Assembly (NCBI GenBank): GCA_019637915.1
Contig: JAHBUV010000001.1
Coordinates: 1,520,565-1,584,564 of the forward strand
Direction: 5' to 3'
Source: Pseudobdellovibrionaceae bacterium
GTDB lineage: Bacteria; Bdellovibrionota; Bdellovibrionia; Bdellovibrionales; Bdellovibrionaceae
DNA length: 64,000 nucleotides
The notes under the pieces are model-generated. The model was not told where the DNA came from, did no database searches, and worked only from the letters and a program-made list of their open reading frames with translations. A program made the position numbers and the translations under genes. This document shows positions 55,965 to 64,000 of this stretch, in pieces (the stretch's first letter is position 1; every line of letters begins with the position of its first letter).

Positions 55965-58483
55965 TGAAGCTTTTCCGCTGGGCCCTTCGCGAACTCCGGC
56001 GCAGCTGGAGGATGTCGCTCTTTTTCGTCCTCAACCTCTCCTTGGGCCTCACCGGCTTCATCGCGCTCGAGGCCTACAAGACGGCCCTGGAAAACCACCT
56101 GCGCTCGAACCGCCAGCAAATTCTGGGGGCGGACCTGGCCCTGTCCGCCCGTCGCGAACTGACGGACGAGGAGCTCTCCGCCCTTCGCGACGTCACCGGC
56201 GACGCCCCGGGGAGCGTCGTTTACGACTTCTTCGCCATGGTCGCCTCCCCGCAAGGCTCGAGGCTGGTTCTGGTGAAAGCGATCGATGATCGCTATCCCC
56301 TCTACGGGGAACTGACGCTCTCGGACGGGAAAAAGCTCGTCCCCGAGCCCGACGGCATCTGGGTTTACCCCGAATTGCTCGAGCAGCTCGGGGTGAAGAC
56401 CGGCGATCGACTCAAACTCGGCGATCTCCAGCTCACGCTGCGCGAGGTGATCACCCAGGACAGCACGCAGACGTTCCGCTCCGCCGGCATCGCCCCGCGG
56501 GTTTTCATCGACCGCGCCGCCCTGCCGAAGTCGGGGCTTTTGCAATTCGGCAGCACCTTCACCAAAAGCCATCTCTTCCGCGCCCCCCGGGAAGAAGACG
56601 CCGATCTCTGGCAGAAGCGGCTTTTCGAACGCATCAAAGACAGCGCCGTGCAGGTGGAGACCTCCCGCGAATCCGGGGAGGACTCCAACCGCCAGCTGAA
56701 TTTCCTCTCCGACTTCCTGGGTCTCGTGGCCCTGGTGGCCTTGTTCCTGGCCGCCCTGGGCGCGGCCTACATCTGGCGCTTGTTCCTGCAACAACGCACG
56801 AAGGACGTGGCGATCCTGCGCAGCCTCGGACTGGACGGGACGGATGCCGTGCTTTTGTACGTGATCGAGGCTCTGATCCTGGGCACGGTGGCTTTGCTGC
56901 CGGCCATCCTCGCCGCGCAGATCCTGTTCCCCATTCTCAATCAAGCGCTGTCGACGCTCACGCCTTTCGCCCTCACCCCTTTGCTCACCGGCTCTTCCGT
57001 GCTGATGGGGCTCGGTTTGTCCCTGGGGGTGAGCCTGCTCGTCGCGCTGCCCTTTTTGCTGCGCCTGCGCGACATCCATCCGGCTCAGCTCTTCAGCGAA
57101 GAGAAATTCAATCCGGAACTGGACCTGAAAAGACCATGGGCCTTCCTTCCCGCCCTGATTCTTTTGTGGGCCTTGGCGGTGTTGCAGGCGAAGTCCTTCT
57201 TCGTGGGGAGCCTCTTCACGGGCGCTTTGCTGGGCGTGCTTTTCATCCTGAGCGCCGGCGGCTGGGTGCTCCTGAGGGTGCTCGCCGACATCCGCTCCGG
57301 TCCCTGGGAAATCCGCCAGGGCCTGCGCAGCGCCGGACGCCGTCGCATCGCCAGCCTCGCGGTTTTCATCGCCCTGGGTCTCGGCAGCCTGCTGATGAAC
57401 ATCCTGCCGCAGGTGAAGGCCAGCCTGCAGGATGAACTGCGCATCGAAGGCCCCTCCAAAGTCCCTTCCCTCTTTTTGTTCGACATCCAGGACGAGCAGG
57501 TCGGGCCCGTTCAGGACTTCCTGAAAGAGCGCCAGGTCGATCTCGCCCACCTCTCGCCCCTGATCCGTTCGCGCATCCTCAAGGTGAACGGCCAGGATTT
57601 CGAGCGGCAGCTGAACGACAGCGCCTTCCGCACCCGCGAGGAGGACCGGGAGGCGCGCATGCGCAACCGCGGCGTCAATCTCAGTTTCCGCCCGGCGCTC
57701 GCCGATTCGGAGACCGTCACCGAGGGGCGCCCCATGGAAGGCGCCTGGAACGCCGAAAGCGGCCGACGGCCGCAGCTGTCCGTGGAGGAGCGCTACGCCG
57801 GCCGCATGGGCCTGAAGATCGGCGATGTCCTGTTGTTCGATGTCCAGGGCGTCGAGCTCGAAGGCGAAATCGTCAATCTGCGCAAAGTCCGCTGGACGAG
57901 TTTTCAACCGAATTTTTTCGTGCTGATCCAAGAAGGCGTCCTTGATGACGCCCCGAAAACCTGGATCGCGGGCGTGCCCCGCCTGTCGACGGAACAAAAA
58001 AACGGCCTGCAAAGCGAACTCACCCGCCGCTTCACCAACGTGTCCGTGGTGGACGTCGCCCGCACCGTCAATGACCTGATGAAGGTCGCCGATCAGATGA
58101 GCTGGAGCCTCGAGCTCATGGCCGCCTTGTCGGTGCTCACCGGTGCGGTCGTTCTTTACTCGATCGCCCGCAGCCAGGTTCGCCACCGCCGTTGGGAATT
58201 GAACCTGATCAAGATCCTCGGCGCCTCGCCGGCGAAGGTCCGCTTGTACCTGCTGTCCGAATTCGCCGTCCTGGCCTTCCTGTCCTCCCTGCTGGGATCC
58301 TGCTTGAGCGTGATCGTCAGCTCCACTTTGCTGTGGCAGATGTTCGACGGCGGCTTCACCGTCGACCCGGCGTGGATTCTCGGGACGACCCTCTTCGTGA
58401 CCGTCCTGGGCGTGGTCGTGAGTGAACGGGCCGCCGCCAAGGTGGTGCGTGAACGCCCCCTCAACCTGTTGCGTGGCGAATGA
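55961..58483 (+). CDS. ybbP: YbbP-like FtsX-family ABC permease
   Basis: 840 residues (E. coli YbbP has 804). An N-terminal helix (MSLFFVLNLSLGLTGFIALE) and a large periplasmic domain precede the first FtsX domain (VALVALFLAALGAAYIWRL), and a second similar half ends in LSVLTGAVVLYSIARSQV and ATLFVTVLGVVVSERAAAKV. It forms the membrane part of a lipid- or lipase-associated ABC machine with YbbA and TesA. Four-base overlaps on both sides show one operon. Confidence 0.9.
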   Translation: MMKLFRWALRELRRSWRMSLFFVLNLSLGLTGFIALEAYKTALENHLRSNRQQILGADLALSARRELTDEELSALRDVTGDAPGSVVYDFFAMVASPQGSRLVLVKAIDDRYPLYGELTLSDGKKLVPEPDGIWVYPELLEQLGVKTGDRLKLGDLQLTLREVITQDSTQTFRSAGIAPRVFIDRAALPKSGLLQFGSTFTKSHLFRAPREEDADLWQKRLFERIKDSAVQVETSRESGEDSNRQLNFLSDFLGLVALVALFLAALGAAYIWRLFLQQRTKDVAILRSLGLDGTDAVLLYVIEALILGTVALLPAILAAQILFPILNQALSTLTPFALTPLLTGSSVLMGLGLSLGVSLLVALPFLLRLRDIHPAQLFSEEKFNPELDLKRPWAFLPALILLWALAVLQAKSFFVGSLFTGALLGVLFILSAGGWVLLRVLADIRSGPWEIRQGLRSAGRRRIASLAVFIALGLGSLLMNILPQVKASLQDELRIEGPSKVPSLFLFDIQDEQVGPVQDFLKERQVDLAHLSPLIRSRILKVNGQDFERQLNDSAFRTREEDREARMRNRGVNLSFRPALADSETVTEGRPMEGAWNAESGRRPQLSVEERYAGRMGLKIGDVLLFDVQGVELEGEIVNLRKVRWTSFQPNFFVLIQEGVLDDAPKTWIAGVPRLSTEQKNGLQSELTRRFTNVSVVDVARTVNDLMKVADQMSWSLELMAALSVLTGAVVLYSIARSQVRHRRWELNLIKILGASPAKVRLYLLSEFAVLAFLSSLLGSCLSVIVSSTLLWQMFDGGFTVDPAWILGTTLFVTVLGVVVSERAAAKVVRERPLNLLRGE

Positions 58484-58770
58484 AAAGACACCTGGCTCAT
58501 ATTCTCGTCGAGCACCGGTACGAGGCGGAGGATCTGCTGCGACAGTTGCGGGGATTGAAAGAGCCCTCCGAGTTCGGCCCGGTGTTCGAAAAGCTCGCCC
58601 GCCGGCACTCGCGTTGCCCCTCGGCCGCGCAAGGGGGCGATCTTGGACTCATCGACCTGCGCCGCCTGGATCCCGTCTTCAGCGAGGAAGCCGAGGGCCT
58701 GGCCGTGAACGCGCTCTCCCCGATCGTGCGGACCCGGTTCGGCCATCATCTGATCTGGCGTAAAGCGTAA
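58480..58770 (+). CDS. Parvulin-type peptidyl-prolyl isomerase, single domain
   Basis: 96 residues, only the catalytic domain: HILVEHRYEAEDLL, FGPVFEKLARRHSRCPSAAQ, GGDLGLIDL, then LSPIVRTRFGHHLIW. It assists protein folding by Pro isomerisation, in the cytoplasm since there is no signal peptide. It overlaps YbbP by four bases. Confidence 0.9.
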   Translation: MKRHLAHILVEHRYEAEDLLRQLRGLKEPSEFGPVFEKLARRHSRCPSAAQGGDLGLIDLRRLDPVFSEEAEGLAVNALSPIVRTRFGHHLIWRKA

Positions 58771-58790
58771 AGCTGAGTTAGCATCGTTTC

Positions 58791-59801
58791 ATGACTCCGG
58801 CCGATCTCAAAAAAGCTTTGGATTTGTTGGCGCACGACGGGGTCGTGGGCATGCCGACGGAAACGGTTTACGGCCTCGCCGCCCGCATCGACCGGCCCGA
58901 GGGATTGCGCCGGATTTTCACCACCAAAGAGCGGCCCTTTTTCGATCCCCTCATCGTTCATGTCGCCAATGTCAGCCAGGCCCGCGCCTTGGCGAAAGAA
59001 TGGCCCAAAGCCGCCGAGATCCTGACCCGCGCTTTCTGGCCGGGCCCTTTGACCCTGATCCTGAATAAAGCCGACTCGGTGAATCCCCTGATCACTTCAG
59101 GGCTTGAAACGGTGGGCATCCGCCAGCCCGATCATCCCATCGCTTTGGAATTGATCCGCCAGGCGAGCGTGCCGCTGGCCGCCCCCAGCGCCAACCGCTT
59201 CGGGCACACCAGCCCCACCACCGCCAGCCACGTGCAGGAGGAGTTCCGCGGCCAGGTCCATGTGATCGACGGCGGTCCCTGCCAGGTGGGCATCGAGTCC
59301 ACGGTTCTGCGCGTGTGCGAAGAGCGCGGCACCACCGTTCTCACCCTGTTGCGCAAAGGGGCGATCACTCTCGAGCACATCCGCAAGCTGCTCACGAGCT
59401 ACAACATCACCCTGCGTTTTGAGGAGCCGACCGACCGCAAGCAGGCTCCGGGCCAGCTGAAGCACCACTACATGCCCGACATCCCTTTGATCTTCGTCGA
59501 GGACTTCAAGGGCGACAATGACGGGGTGACGGCGGAGGCCAATCGCCGCCTGCACGAACTCCCCGATGACATCGAGGGCGTGAAGATCCGCAAACCCACC
59601 CGGCCCCTGGCGAAGGCGGCCTTCCTGAATTTCCAAAAAGACCCCATCATGGCGGCGCGCGAACTCTATTCCCAGCTGCGGGACCTGTCGGCGACCGGGG
59701 CCGATCACATCATCTATCGCCACGATCCCGTCCTCTGCCAGGGCGAAGCCTGGGAAGGACTGCTGGACCGCCTTCACAAAGCCTCGAGCCTGCGGCTTTA
59801 A
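58791..59801 (+). CDS. Threonylcarbamoyl-AMP synthase, Sua5 type
   Basis: 336 residues. The YrdC domain (1-200) shows GVVGMPTETVYGLAARIDRP, KERPFFDPLIVH, FWPGPLTLIL and PSANRFGHTSPTTA. The C-terminal Sua5 domain follows after APGQLKHHYMP. It makes the threonylcarbamoyl adenylate used for t6A37 of tRNAs reading ANN codons. It converges with the hydrolase gene, the ends overlapping by four bases. Confidence 0.95.
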   Translation: MTPADLKKALDLLAHDGVVGMPTETVYGLAARIDRPEGLRRIFTTKERPFFDPLIVHVANVSQARALAKEWPKAAEILTRAFWPGPLTLILNKADSVNPLITSGLETVGIRQPDHPIALELIRQASVPLAAPSANRFGHTSPTTASHVQEEFRGQVHVIDGGPCQVGIESTVLRVCEERGTTVLTLLRKGAITLEHIRKLLTSYNITLRFEEPTDRKQAPGQLKHHYMPDIPLIFVEDFKGDNDGVTAEANRRLHELPDDIEGVKIRKPTRPLAKAAFLNFQKDPIMAARELYSQLRDLSATGADHIIYRHDPVLCQGEAWEGLLDRLHKASSLRL

Positions 59802-60748
59802 AAAACGGCCTGCTGTTTCAGGAAGGCCTCGATGTCGCGCAGAACGCTTTCGGTGAATTGCGGTCCTTTGATCTCCCCCGCCAGAACATGATCCGCGCCG
59901 GGAAGGTTCACCAGTTTTTTCGGGCCTCCGTACTTTTGGAAATTCTCCTTGATCAGCTCCACGGACACCACCTTGTCCTGCTCCGAATAGAACACCAGCA
60001 AGGGGATCCTCATCCCGGACGTGGGGATGCGGTTCGTCCAGGACACGAGATTCATCAGCTCGTGAACGGCGGTCATCGGATAGGTCGTGGTCCAGAACTG
60101 CTCTTCCCGCGCCGATCGCGCGACCCAATGATGGTCGGGAATCACATGGCGCGCCAGCCAGCCGCCGACGGGCCCTTTCAGGAGCAAGGAAAAAGGATCG
60201 GCGGGCCGGTGAATCGGCGAGAGAAAAACCATCGCCGCGATCCCCTCGGGGTGGCGCTTCGCCAGCGACAAAGCCAGGGCCGCCCCCGTCGAGGTGCCGA
60301 GCAAAACGACCTTGTCGCCCAAGCGCCGGCCCACGCCAAAAGCCTCTTCCGCGTCCTGCAAAAGATTTTCCGCTTTGACGCCGCCCATGCCCTCGGAGCC
60401 AAGGCCGTGGCCGCTCAAACGGGTCATGAACAGGTTGGCGTTCATGGCGGCGGCAAGCCTTTCCCCCAGCGGGGAGATCTCGCGGCGTGAGGCGGAAAAG
60501 CCGTGGATTTGCACGAGGCTCAAAGGGGTGCGGCGGTGATCGGGATACCTCCAGACCACCGTTTTGCCGGTTTCCGCCCGCAAGGGGAGGGCCGCTTCCT
60601 CGCGCGCCATCACGGACTCGAAATCAGGACCGGGATCCACCGTCACGGGATGATAATCGGCGACGAAAAAGACGCTTCCCCGCAGCAGCGCCGCCAGACA
60701 AAGGGCGAACGCGCCCAAGGCGAAGGTCAGGAGGCGTTTTCCCCTCAT
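59798..60748 (-). CDS. Secreted or anchored alpha/beta hydrolase
   Basis: 316 residues. N-terminal membrane segment (LLTFALGAFALCLAALLRGS) acts as signal or anchor. The alpha/beta-hydrolase triad is seen: GTSTG with Ser (about residue 152), Asp in LVFYSEQDKVV, and His in LPGADHVL. The oxyanion region is in VQIHGFSASRRE. Substrate unknown, perhaps a monoacylglycerol lipase-like enzyme. Its start codon lies in the first copy of an 11-bp direct repeat. Confidence 0.88.
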   Translation of the reverse strand: MRGKRLLTFALGAFALCLAALLRGSVFFVADYHPVTVDPGPDFESVMAREEAALPLRAETGKTVVWRYPDHRRTPLSLVQIHGFSASRREISPLGERLAAAMNANLFMTRLSGHGLGSEGMGGVKAENLLQDAEEAFGVGRRLGDKVVLLGTSTGAALALSLAKRHPEGIAAMVFLSPIHRPADPFSLLLKGPVGGWLARHVIPDHHWVARSAREEQFWTTTYPMTAVHELMNLVSWTNRIPTSGMRIPLLVFYSEQDKVVSVELIKENFQKYGGPKKLVNLPGADHVLAGEIKGPQFTESVLRDIEAFLKQQAVF

Positions 60749-60780
60749 GACAGAACCTGATGAGACTTCTGACAGAACCT
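60748..60780. repeat. Direct repeat TGACAGAACCT, two copies 22 bases apart
   Basis: Identical 11-base copies at 60748-60758 and 60770-60780, exactly two helical turns between starts, in the 100-base region between the divergent hydrolase and acyltransferase genes. A regulator binding one helix face is plausible; the second copy runs into TTGACA, a good -35 box, though I see no good -10. Confidence 0.5.
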
Positions 60781-60848
60781 TGACATGAATTCTTCTATCC
60801 TCAAACCAAGGTTAGCACGAACGATCTCGATGAAAAAAGGGGGATTCG

Positions 60849-61736
60849 ATGATCAACACTCTGGCGCTGAACAGCCTGTCACGTGTGTCTTCCACGATTC
60901 AATCAATTTACCAGCTGCGGCTCAACAAGATCCACAAGTTCAAACCCAAGATCGAAATCCACTGCGAGGTCGGCCCCTACATCCTGAAAACGGTTTCCAC
61001 CGTCGATGAAATGAAAGCCGCCTTGCAGCTGCGCTACGAGGTTTTCCATCTCGAGATGATCGGCAAAAAACAACGCGGCATCGGCGTGGACGTCGATGAG
61101 TTCGACTTCCTGTGCGACCACCTGATCATCGTGAACAAGAAAACCAACTCCATCATCGGCACCTACCGCCTCAACACCACCGTGTTTTCCGAAACCTTCT
61201 ACTCCTCCCGCGAGTTCAACCTGAAACGCATCCTGCACCAACCGGGCGCCAAGATGGAATTGGGCCGGGCCTGCATCCACAAGGATTTCCGCAACGGTTT
61301 CACCATCTCGCTCCTGTGGAAAGGCATCGCCGAGTACATGACGGCCTCGAACTCGCAGATCCTGTTCGGTTGCGCCAGCATCAAGACGAAAAATCCCCGG
61401 GAAGCCGCCCTGCTCTATCGCTATTTCTTCGAGGAAGGCCGCATGACGCCGGAGTATTTCGCCCCTCCCACCCCCGCCTTCGCCATGCCGGATCTCGATC
61501 TGTGGATCCGCTACGTCAAGGGCCCGCTCACGGAAGATGAGAAAAAAGAGGTGAAAGCTCTGATTCCGCCCCTGTTCCGCGCTTATTTGAAGATCGGCGC
61601 CTATGTGGGCGGCGAGCCCGCTTGGGACGATGAGTTCCAATGCATCGATTTCTTGACCATCCTGCATCGCGAGGACATTAATAGAACCCTGTGGAAACGC
61701 TACAAGCTGGACTCCGGAGCCTCGTTCGAATCCTGA
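60849..61736 (+). CDS. GNAT-type N-acyl amino-acid synthase / OlsB-like protein
   Basis: 295 residues. The core follows the OlsB/FeeM pattern: VDEMKAALQLRYEVFHLEMI, VDEFDFLCDHLIIVNKKT, IGTYRLNTTVF, FNLKRILHQPGAKMELGRAC, IHKDFRNG and ILFGCASIKTKNP. Such enzymes transfer an acyl group from acyl-ACP to an amino acid, the first step to ornithine-type lipids. The adjacent, overlapping PlsC-like gene would then add the second chain, which supports the idea. Confidence 0.82.
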   Translation: MINTLALNSLSRVSSTIQSIYQLRLNKIHKFKPKIEIHCEVGPYILKTVSTVDEMKAALQLRYEVFHLEMIGKKQRGIGVDVDEFDFLCDHLIIVNKKTNSIIGTYRLNTTVFSETFYSSREFNLKRILHQPGAKMELGRACIHKDFRNGFTISLLWKGIAEYMTASNSQILFGCASIKTKNPREAALLYRYFFEEGRMTPEYFAPPTPAFAMPDLDLWIRYVKGPLTEDEKKEVKALIPPLFRAYLKIGAYVGGEPAWDDEFQCIDFLTILHREDINRTLWKRYKLDSGASFES

Positions 61737-62512
61737 TTTTTCTCTGCTACCTGCTGGGATTTTTGCTCTGCGCTTTCGCCATTCATCTGGTCACTCAGGA
61801 CCCGGATCAACGAAAGCGCCGCTTTTCGGCCCATGCCACCTGGTGGGCCCGGCTGGCCTGCCGCACTTTCAGCATCCGCGTGATCGTCACCAACCCGCCG
61901 CCCCAGGACCTGGCGGGCTTGGTCATCGGCAATCACTTGGGGTTCATCGACATTCTCGCCTGCTCGTCGGTCCACCCGAATCTCTTCGTCACCTCGAAGG
62001 AAATGCGCGAAACCCCCGTGCTCGGCCTGATCACGGAAATGGGCGGCTGCATCTACGTCGAGCGCCGCAGCCGTTTGAACATCGTCAATGAACTCGGTCA
62101 GATCACGGAGCACCTGAAAAAAGGTTTCCGCGTCGTCCTTTATCCCGAAGCCACCTCCACCAACGGCGAGACCGTGCTGCCCTTCAAGCGCACCCTGCTC
62201 ACGGCGGCGGCGCAGGCCGGGGTGCCCGTCATCCCCTATGTCTTCAATTTCCGCGAAGTGAACGGCGAGCCCGGCTTCCCGCTGAAGTACCGCGACTCGG
62301 TTTGCTGGTACGGCGACATCAGCTTTCACCAATCGATCTGGCGCGCCTTCGGGCTGAAGAGCCTGGTCTGCGAACTGGAATTCCTCTCTCCGGTTTACAC
62401 CCGGACGGAGGACGACCGCGCGGTCGTGGCCGATGCCTTGCGCGAGATGATTCTCGGGAAATACACGCCGCCGCAAACTTCGCCCGCCGGGGAGGTCGCA
62501 TGGTCCAGATGA
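61691..62512 (+). CDS. PlsC/OlsA-like acyltransferase
   Basis: 273 residues. A membrane segment at the N-terminus (ILIFLCYLLGFLLCAFAIHL) precedes the acyltransferase domain with the H-x4-D box in NHLGFIDIL, the IYVERRSRL block and FPEGT-like YPEATSTNGE. It acylates a lysolipid at the membrane. Start GTG 61691 is uncertain, with a 46-base overlap with the OlsB-like gene. Together with that gene it probably makes an N-acyl amino-acid lipid or membrane phospholipid. Confidence 0.85.
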   Translation: METLQAGLRSLVRILIFLCYLLGFLLCAFAIHLVTQDPDQRKRRFSAHATWWARLACRTFSIRVIVTNPPPQDLAGLVIGNHLGFIDILACSSVHPNLFVTSKEMRETPVLGLITEMGGCIYVERRSRLNIVNELGQITEHLKKGFRVVLYPEATSTNGETVLPFKRTLLTAAAQAGVPVIPYVFNFREVNGEPGFPLKYRDSVCWYGDISFHQSIWRAFGLKSLVCELEFLSPVYTRTEDDRAVVADALREMILGKYTPPQTSPAGEVAWSR

Positions 62513-62907
62513 ACATCGTTTACCAGGGCGACAAGCACTGCGAGCTGACCCATGGCCCTTCGGGGGCGCGCATTGAAACCGACGCGCCGAAAGACAACAA
62601 CGGCCGCGGCGAAGCCTTTTCCCCGACGGATCTGTGTGCGGTTTCCCTGGCCTCCTGCAAGCTCACCGTCATGGCCATCGCCGCCGAAAAAGAAGGCGTC
62701 GATCTGAAAGGCTCCAGGGCCGTCGTCAGCAAGGAAATGGCGGCGAACCCCCGGCGCATCGGCCGCCTGGGCGTTGAACTGCACCTGCCGGCCCGTCTCA
62801 CGCCGGAGTGGCGCAAAAAACTTGAGGAAGTCGCGCGCCATTGCCCGGTGCGCTTGAGCCTGCACCCGGACGTGAAAGTCGACGCGGTTTTTCACTACGA
62901 TCTGTAG
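62500..62907 (+). CDS. OsmC-family protein
   Basis: 135 residues. It has the OsmC pattern: IVYQGDKHCELTHGPSGARI, FSPTDLCAVSLASCKLTVM with the first peroxidatic-type Cys, and a second Cys in EVARHCPVRLSL. OsmC/Ohr proteins reduce organic hydroperoxides using this pair. ATG 62500 has GGGGAGG and overlaps the preceding gene by 13 bases. Confidence 0.9.
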   Translation: MVQMNIVYQGDKHCELTHGPSGARIETDAPKDNNGRGEAFSPTDLCAVSLASCKLTVMAIAAEKEGVDLKGSRAVVSKEMAANPRRIGRLGVELHLPARLTPEWRKKLEEVARHCPVRLSLHPDVKVDAVFHYDL

Positions 62908-62910
62908 TGT

Positions 62911-63807
62911 TCACTTGAACAGCAAGGGAACGGTCACTCTCGAGGCGGATTTCGCCCGCGGGAATTTCACCGACTGAAACAGTTTTTTCATCCCCGCCAA
63001 AGCCTGGCGGCGCTGCCGCGCGGAGTCCTCCAAGCCCATCAAGGTGTCGGTGAGCCAACGGAATTCGCGCACCTCTCCACCCGGGGAAATCTCCAGACGG
63101 AAACTCACCGTGCCGTGCATCGCACCCCACTCGGGCAAAAGCAGGCCCAGCGCTCCCAAAGCTTCCTCCATGGCCTGTCCCACTTGCCGGGTGCTGAGCG
63201 GCCCCACGACGTAAGGACGCGGCTCCACGAACCAGCCGTGCACGACCAGACGGGCCTCCAGGGGATCTTCCACCCCGCGCACTTCCGTGACGCCGTGGGG
63301 AAAGCGCGGATCGAACACCGTCAAGCGATTGAAGGGTGATTTCACGCGGTCCACGAAGCTCGAGTGCTCGCGGTCACCGGCATCGGAAAAGCCCGGCCAG
63401 TAGTTCAAGACCTCGGGCTTCAGGATCAGGGTCTCGCCGCCGTGGAATTTGATTTTTTTCGGCGTCAGGGAATACACGAAGGCCCAGGGGCCATGGGGAA
63501 CGTCGGCATGCAACTCCTGCCGGCAGCCATCCACGTAGTAGGACAACCAAGGCGGCGAGATATCATGACAACCCAGGTTCTCGCGTCCCCACTGCACGAG
63601 GGACGAATGGAAAGCTTGGTACATGCGGGCCGGGAAATAGTGGTAAGCCGGAGTGCGCACCAGTCGGTACTGATCCGGCACGAACCAGAAATCCCAGACG
63701 AAACGATCGGACGCGCCGGCACGCGGGTCGCGAAAGCGCGACTCGAAAACCTCGCGCATCTCCGCGGCCTTCCCGTAAAAGGAATCCACGGTCAGGACGT
63801 GCTTCAT
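62911..63807 (-). CDS. 2-oxoglutarate/Fe(II) dioxygenase fused to TonB/AgmX-like C-terminal domain
   Basis: 298 residues. Residues about 60-200 match a prolyl-4-hydroxylase-like dioxygenase: HxD motif H100-x-D102 (LHADVPHGPW), a jelly-roll strand FHGGETLIL, distal His171 in FDPRFPHGV, and Arg186 (ARLVVHGWF) for 2-oxoglutarate. The last 95 residues (GTVSFRLEISPGGEVREFRW, then VKFPRAKSASRVTVPLLF) resemble the TonB/AgmX C-terminal fold, beta-alpha-beta with an F-P pair. This fusion is unusual. No signal peptide is seen, which is surprising for a TonB-like fold. The substrate is unknown. Confidence 0.75.
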   Translation of the reverse strand: MKHVLTVDSFYGKAAEMREVFESRFRDPRAGASDRFVWDFWFVPDQYRLVRTPAYHYFPARMYQAFHSSLVQWGRENLGCHDISPPWLSYYVDGCRQELHADVPHGPWAFVYSLTPKKIKFHGGETLILKPEVLNYWPGFSDAGDREHSSFVDRVKSPFNRLTVFDPRFPHGVTEVRGVEDPLEARLVVHGWFVEPRPYVVGPLSTRQVGQAMEEALGALGLLLPEWGAMHGTVSFRLEISPGGEVREFRWLTDTLMGLEDSARQRRQALAGMKKLFQSVKFPRAKSASRVTVPLLFK

Positions 63808-64000
63808 CGGCGGACCGCGCGAACGCGCTGGAAGATGCGGCCGAAAAGGTCCTCACCCCGTTCGTTCTTCATCGAGATCTCGATGGTGTCGCCATCCTTC
63901 ATGTAGGGCGTTTTCGCCTCACCGCTTTCGATCTGCTCGATGGTGCGCTTTTCAACCAGGCAGCTCGAGCCCACGCTGGGGTCTTCGTTGGACACCGTGC
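63804..64000 (-). CDS. Fumarylacetoacetate hydrolase-family protein, C-terminal part only
   Basis: The last 65 codons of a gene that continues past 64000. The end GTVSNEDPSVGSSCLVEKRT, then TPYMKDGDTIEISM and GEDLFGRIFQRV matches the C-terminal strands of FAH-family enzymes (GTVS near the metal site, TPxxKxGDxIxI). It overlaps the dioxygenase start by four bases. The specific reaction cannot be told from this fragment. Confidence 0.7.
   Translation of the reverse strand, partial: TVSNEDPSVGSSCLVEKRTIEQIESGEAKTPYMKDGDTIEISMKNERGEDLFGRIFQRVRAVRR

Noticed and set aside
1-64000. CRISPR arrays, insertion sequences, rRNA operons
   Set aside because: I found no spaced repeat arrays, no transposase-like frames and no rRNA; the only RNA gene I can support is tRNA-Ser.

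Overview
The window looks like a chromosomal piece of a Gram-negative bacterium in which a large integrative and conjugative element (ICE; about 1-47166, left end outside the window) abuts the 3' end of a serine tRNA gene. To the right of the tRNA lies ordinary, clearly more G+C-rich chromosome (47.3-64 kb). Gene families on the right (single-domain parvulin, two-domain Sua5, TesA-YbbA-YbbP operon, AmpG, YajQ, OlsB/PlsC-like pair) and the secreted/lipoprotein content recall Bdellovibrio-like bacteria (Bdellovibrionota). That placement is an inference, not a demonstration.

Layout. 1-2.4 kb: mobilisation block (MOBP-type relaxase cut by the window edge, MobC-like accessory protein, two small genes). 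2.6-20.1 kb: one long leftward F-type (MPF_F) type IV secretion operon: zinc ribbon and four small proteins, a coupling protein running in frame into a TraU-like exported protein, a GspE/PilB-type ATPase, TraF, pilin TraA, TraL, TraE, TraK, TraB, a TraV-like lipoprotein, then (after a Fic-HTH gene with its own operator array) TraC, TraH-like and TraG-like proteins. 20.1-21.0 kb: divergent control region with a sigma-54-type promoter facing the transfer operon. 21.0-26.8 kb: rightward regulatory operon: NtrC-type sigma-54 activator, a 95-residue secreted protein, an HExxH protein resembling 2-oxoglutarate-dependent peptide beta-hydroxylases, a periplasmic oligopeptide-binding protein without any transporter, and a sensor histidine kinase. 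26.8-28.7 kb: receiver-like protein, lysine-rich protein and two small HTH regulators. 29-38.3 kb: metal-resistance cargo (secreted metal-binding proteins, CzcC, an extremely short CzcB, CzcA, ZntA-type ATPase, HXXEE and DUF3703 proteins). 38.4-46.9 kb: mixed cargo (M23 endopeptidase, amino-acid permease, broken L,D-transpeptidase, DUF6878/DUF6915/DUF3560 genes, XRE repressor). 47.2 kb: tRNA-Ser(GGA). 47.6-64 kb: host genes.

How it may work together. The most interesting unit is 20.1-26.8 kb: the gene content (secreted small protein, putative peptide-modifying enzyme, solitary peptide-binding protein, sensor kinase, sigma-54 activator) together with a sigma-54 promoter at the head of the divergent transfer operon suggests a periplasmic peptide-sensing (pheromone-like) switch that turns on conjugation. 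This circuit is an inference from synteny and motifs; the family calls and the promoter are read from the sequence.

Other notable points: the coupling protein and TraU-like protein share one uninterrupted reading frame; the Fic protein has Gln in place of the catalytic His and faces seven GGGACA/TGTCCC half-sites; the RND adaptor is reduced to 172 residues; a nitrilase-family protein lacks its cysteine; and a dioxygenase is fused to a TonB/AgmX-like C-terminal domain.
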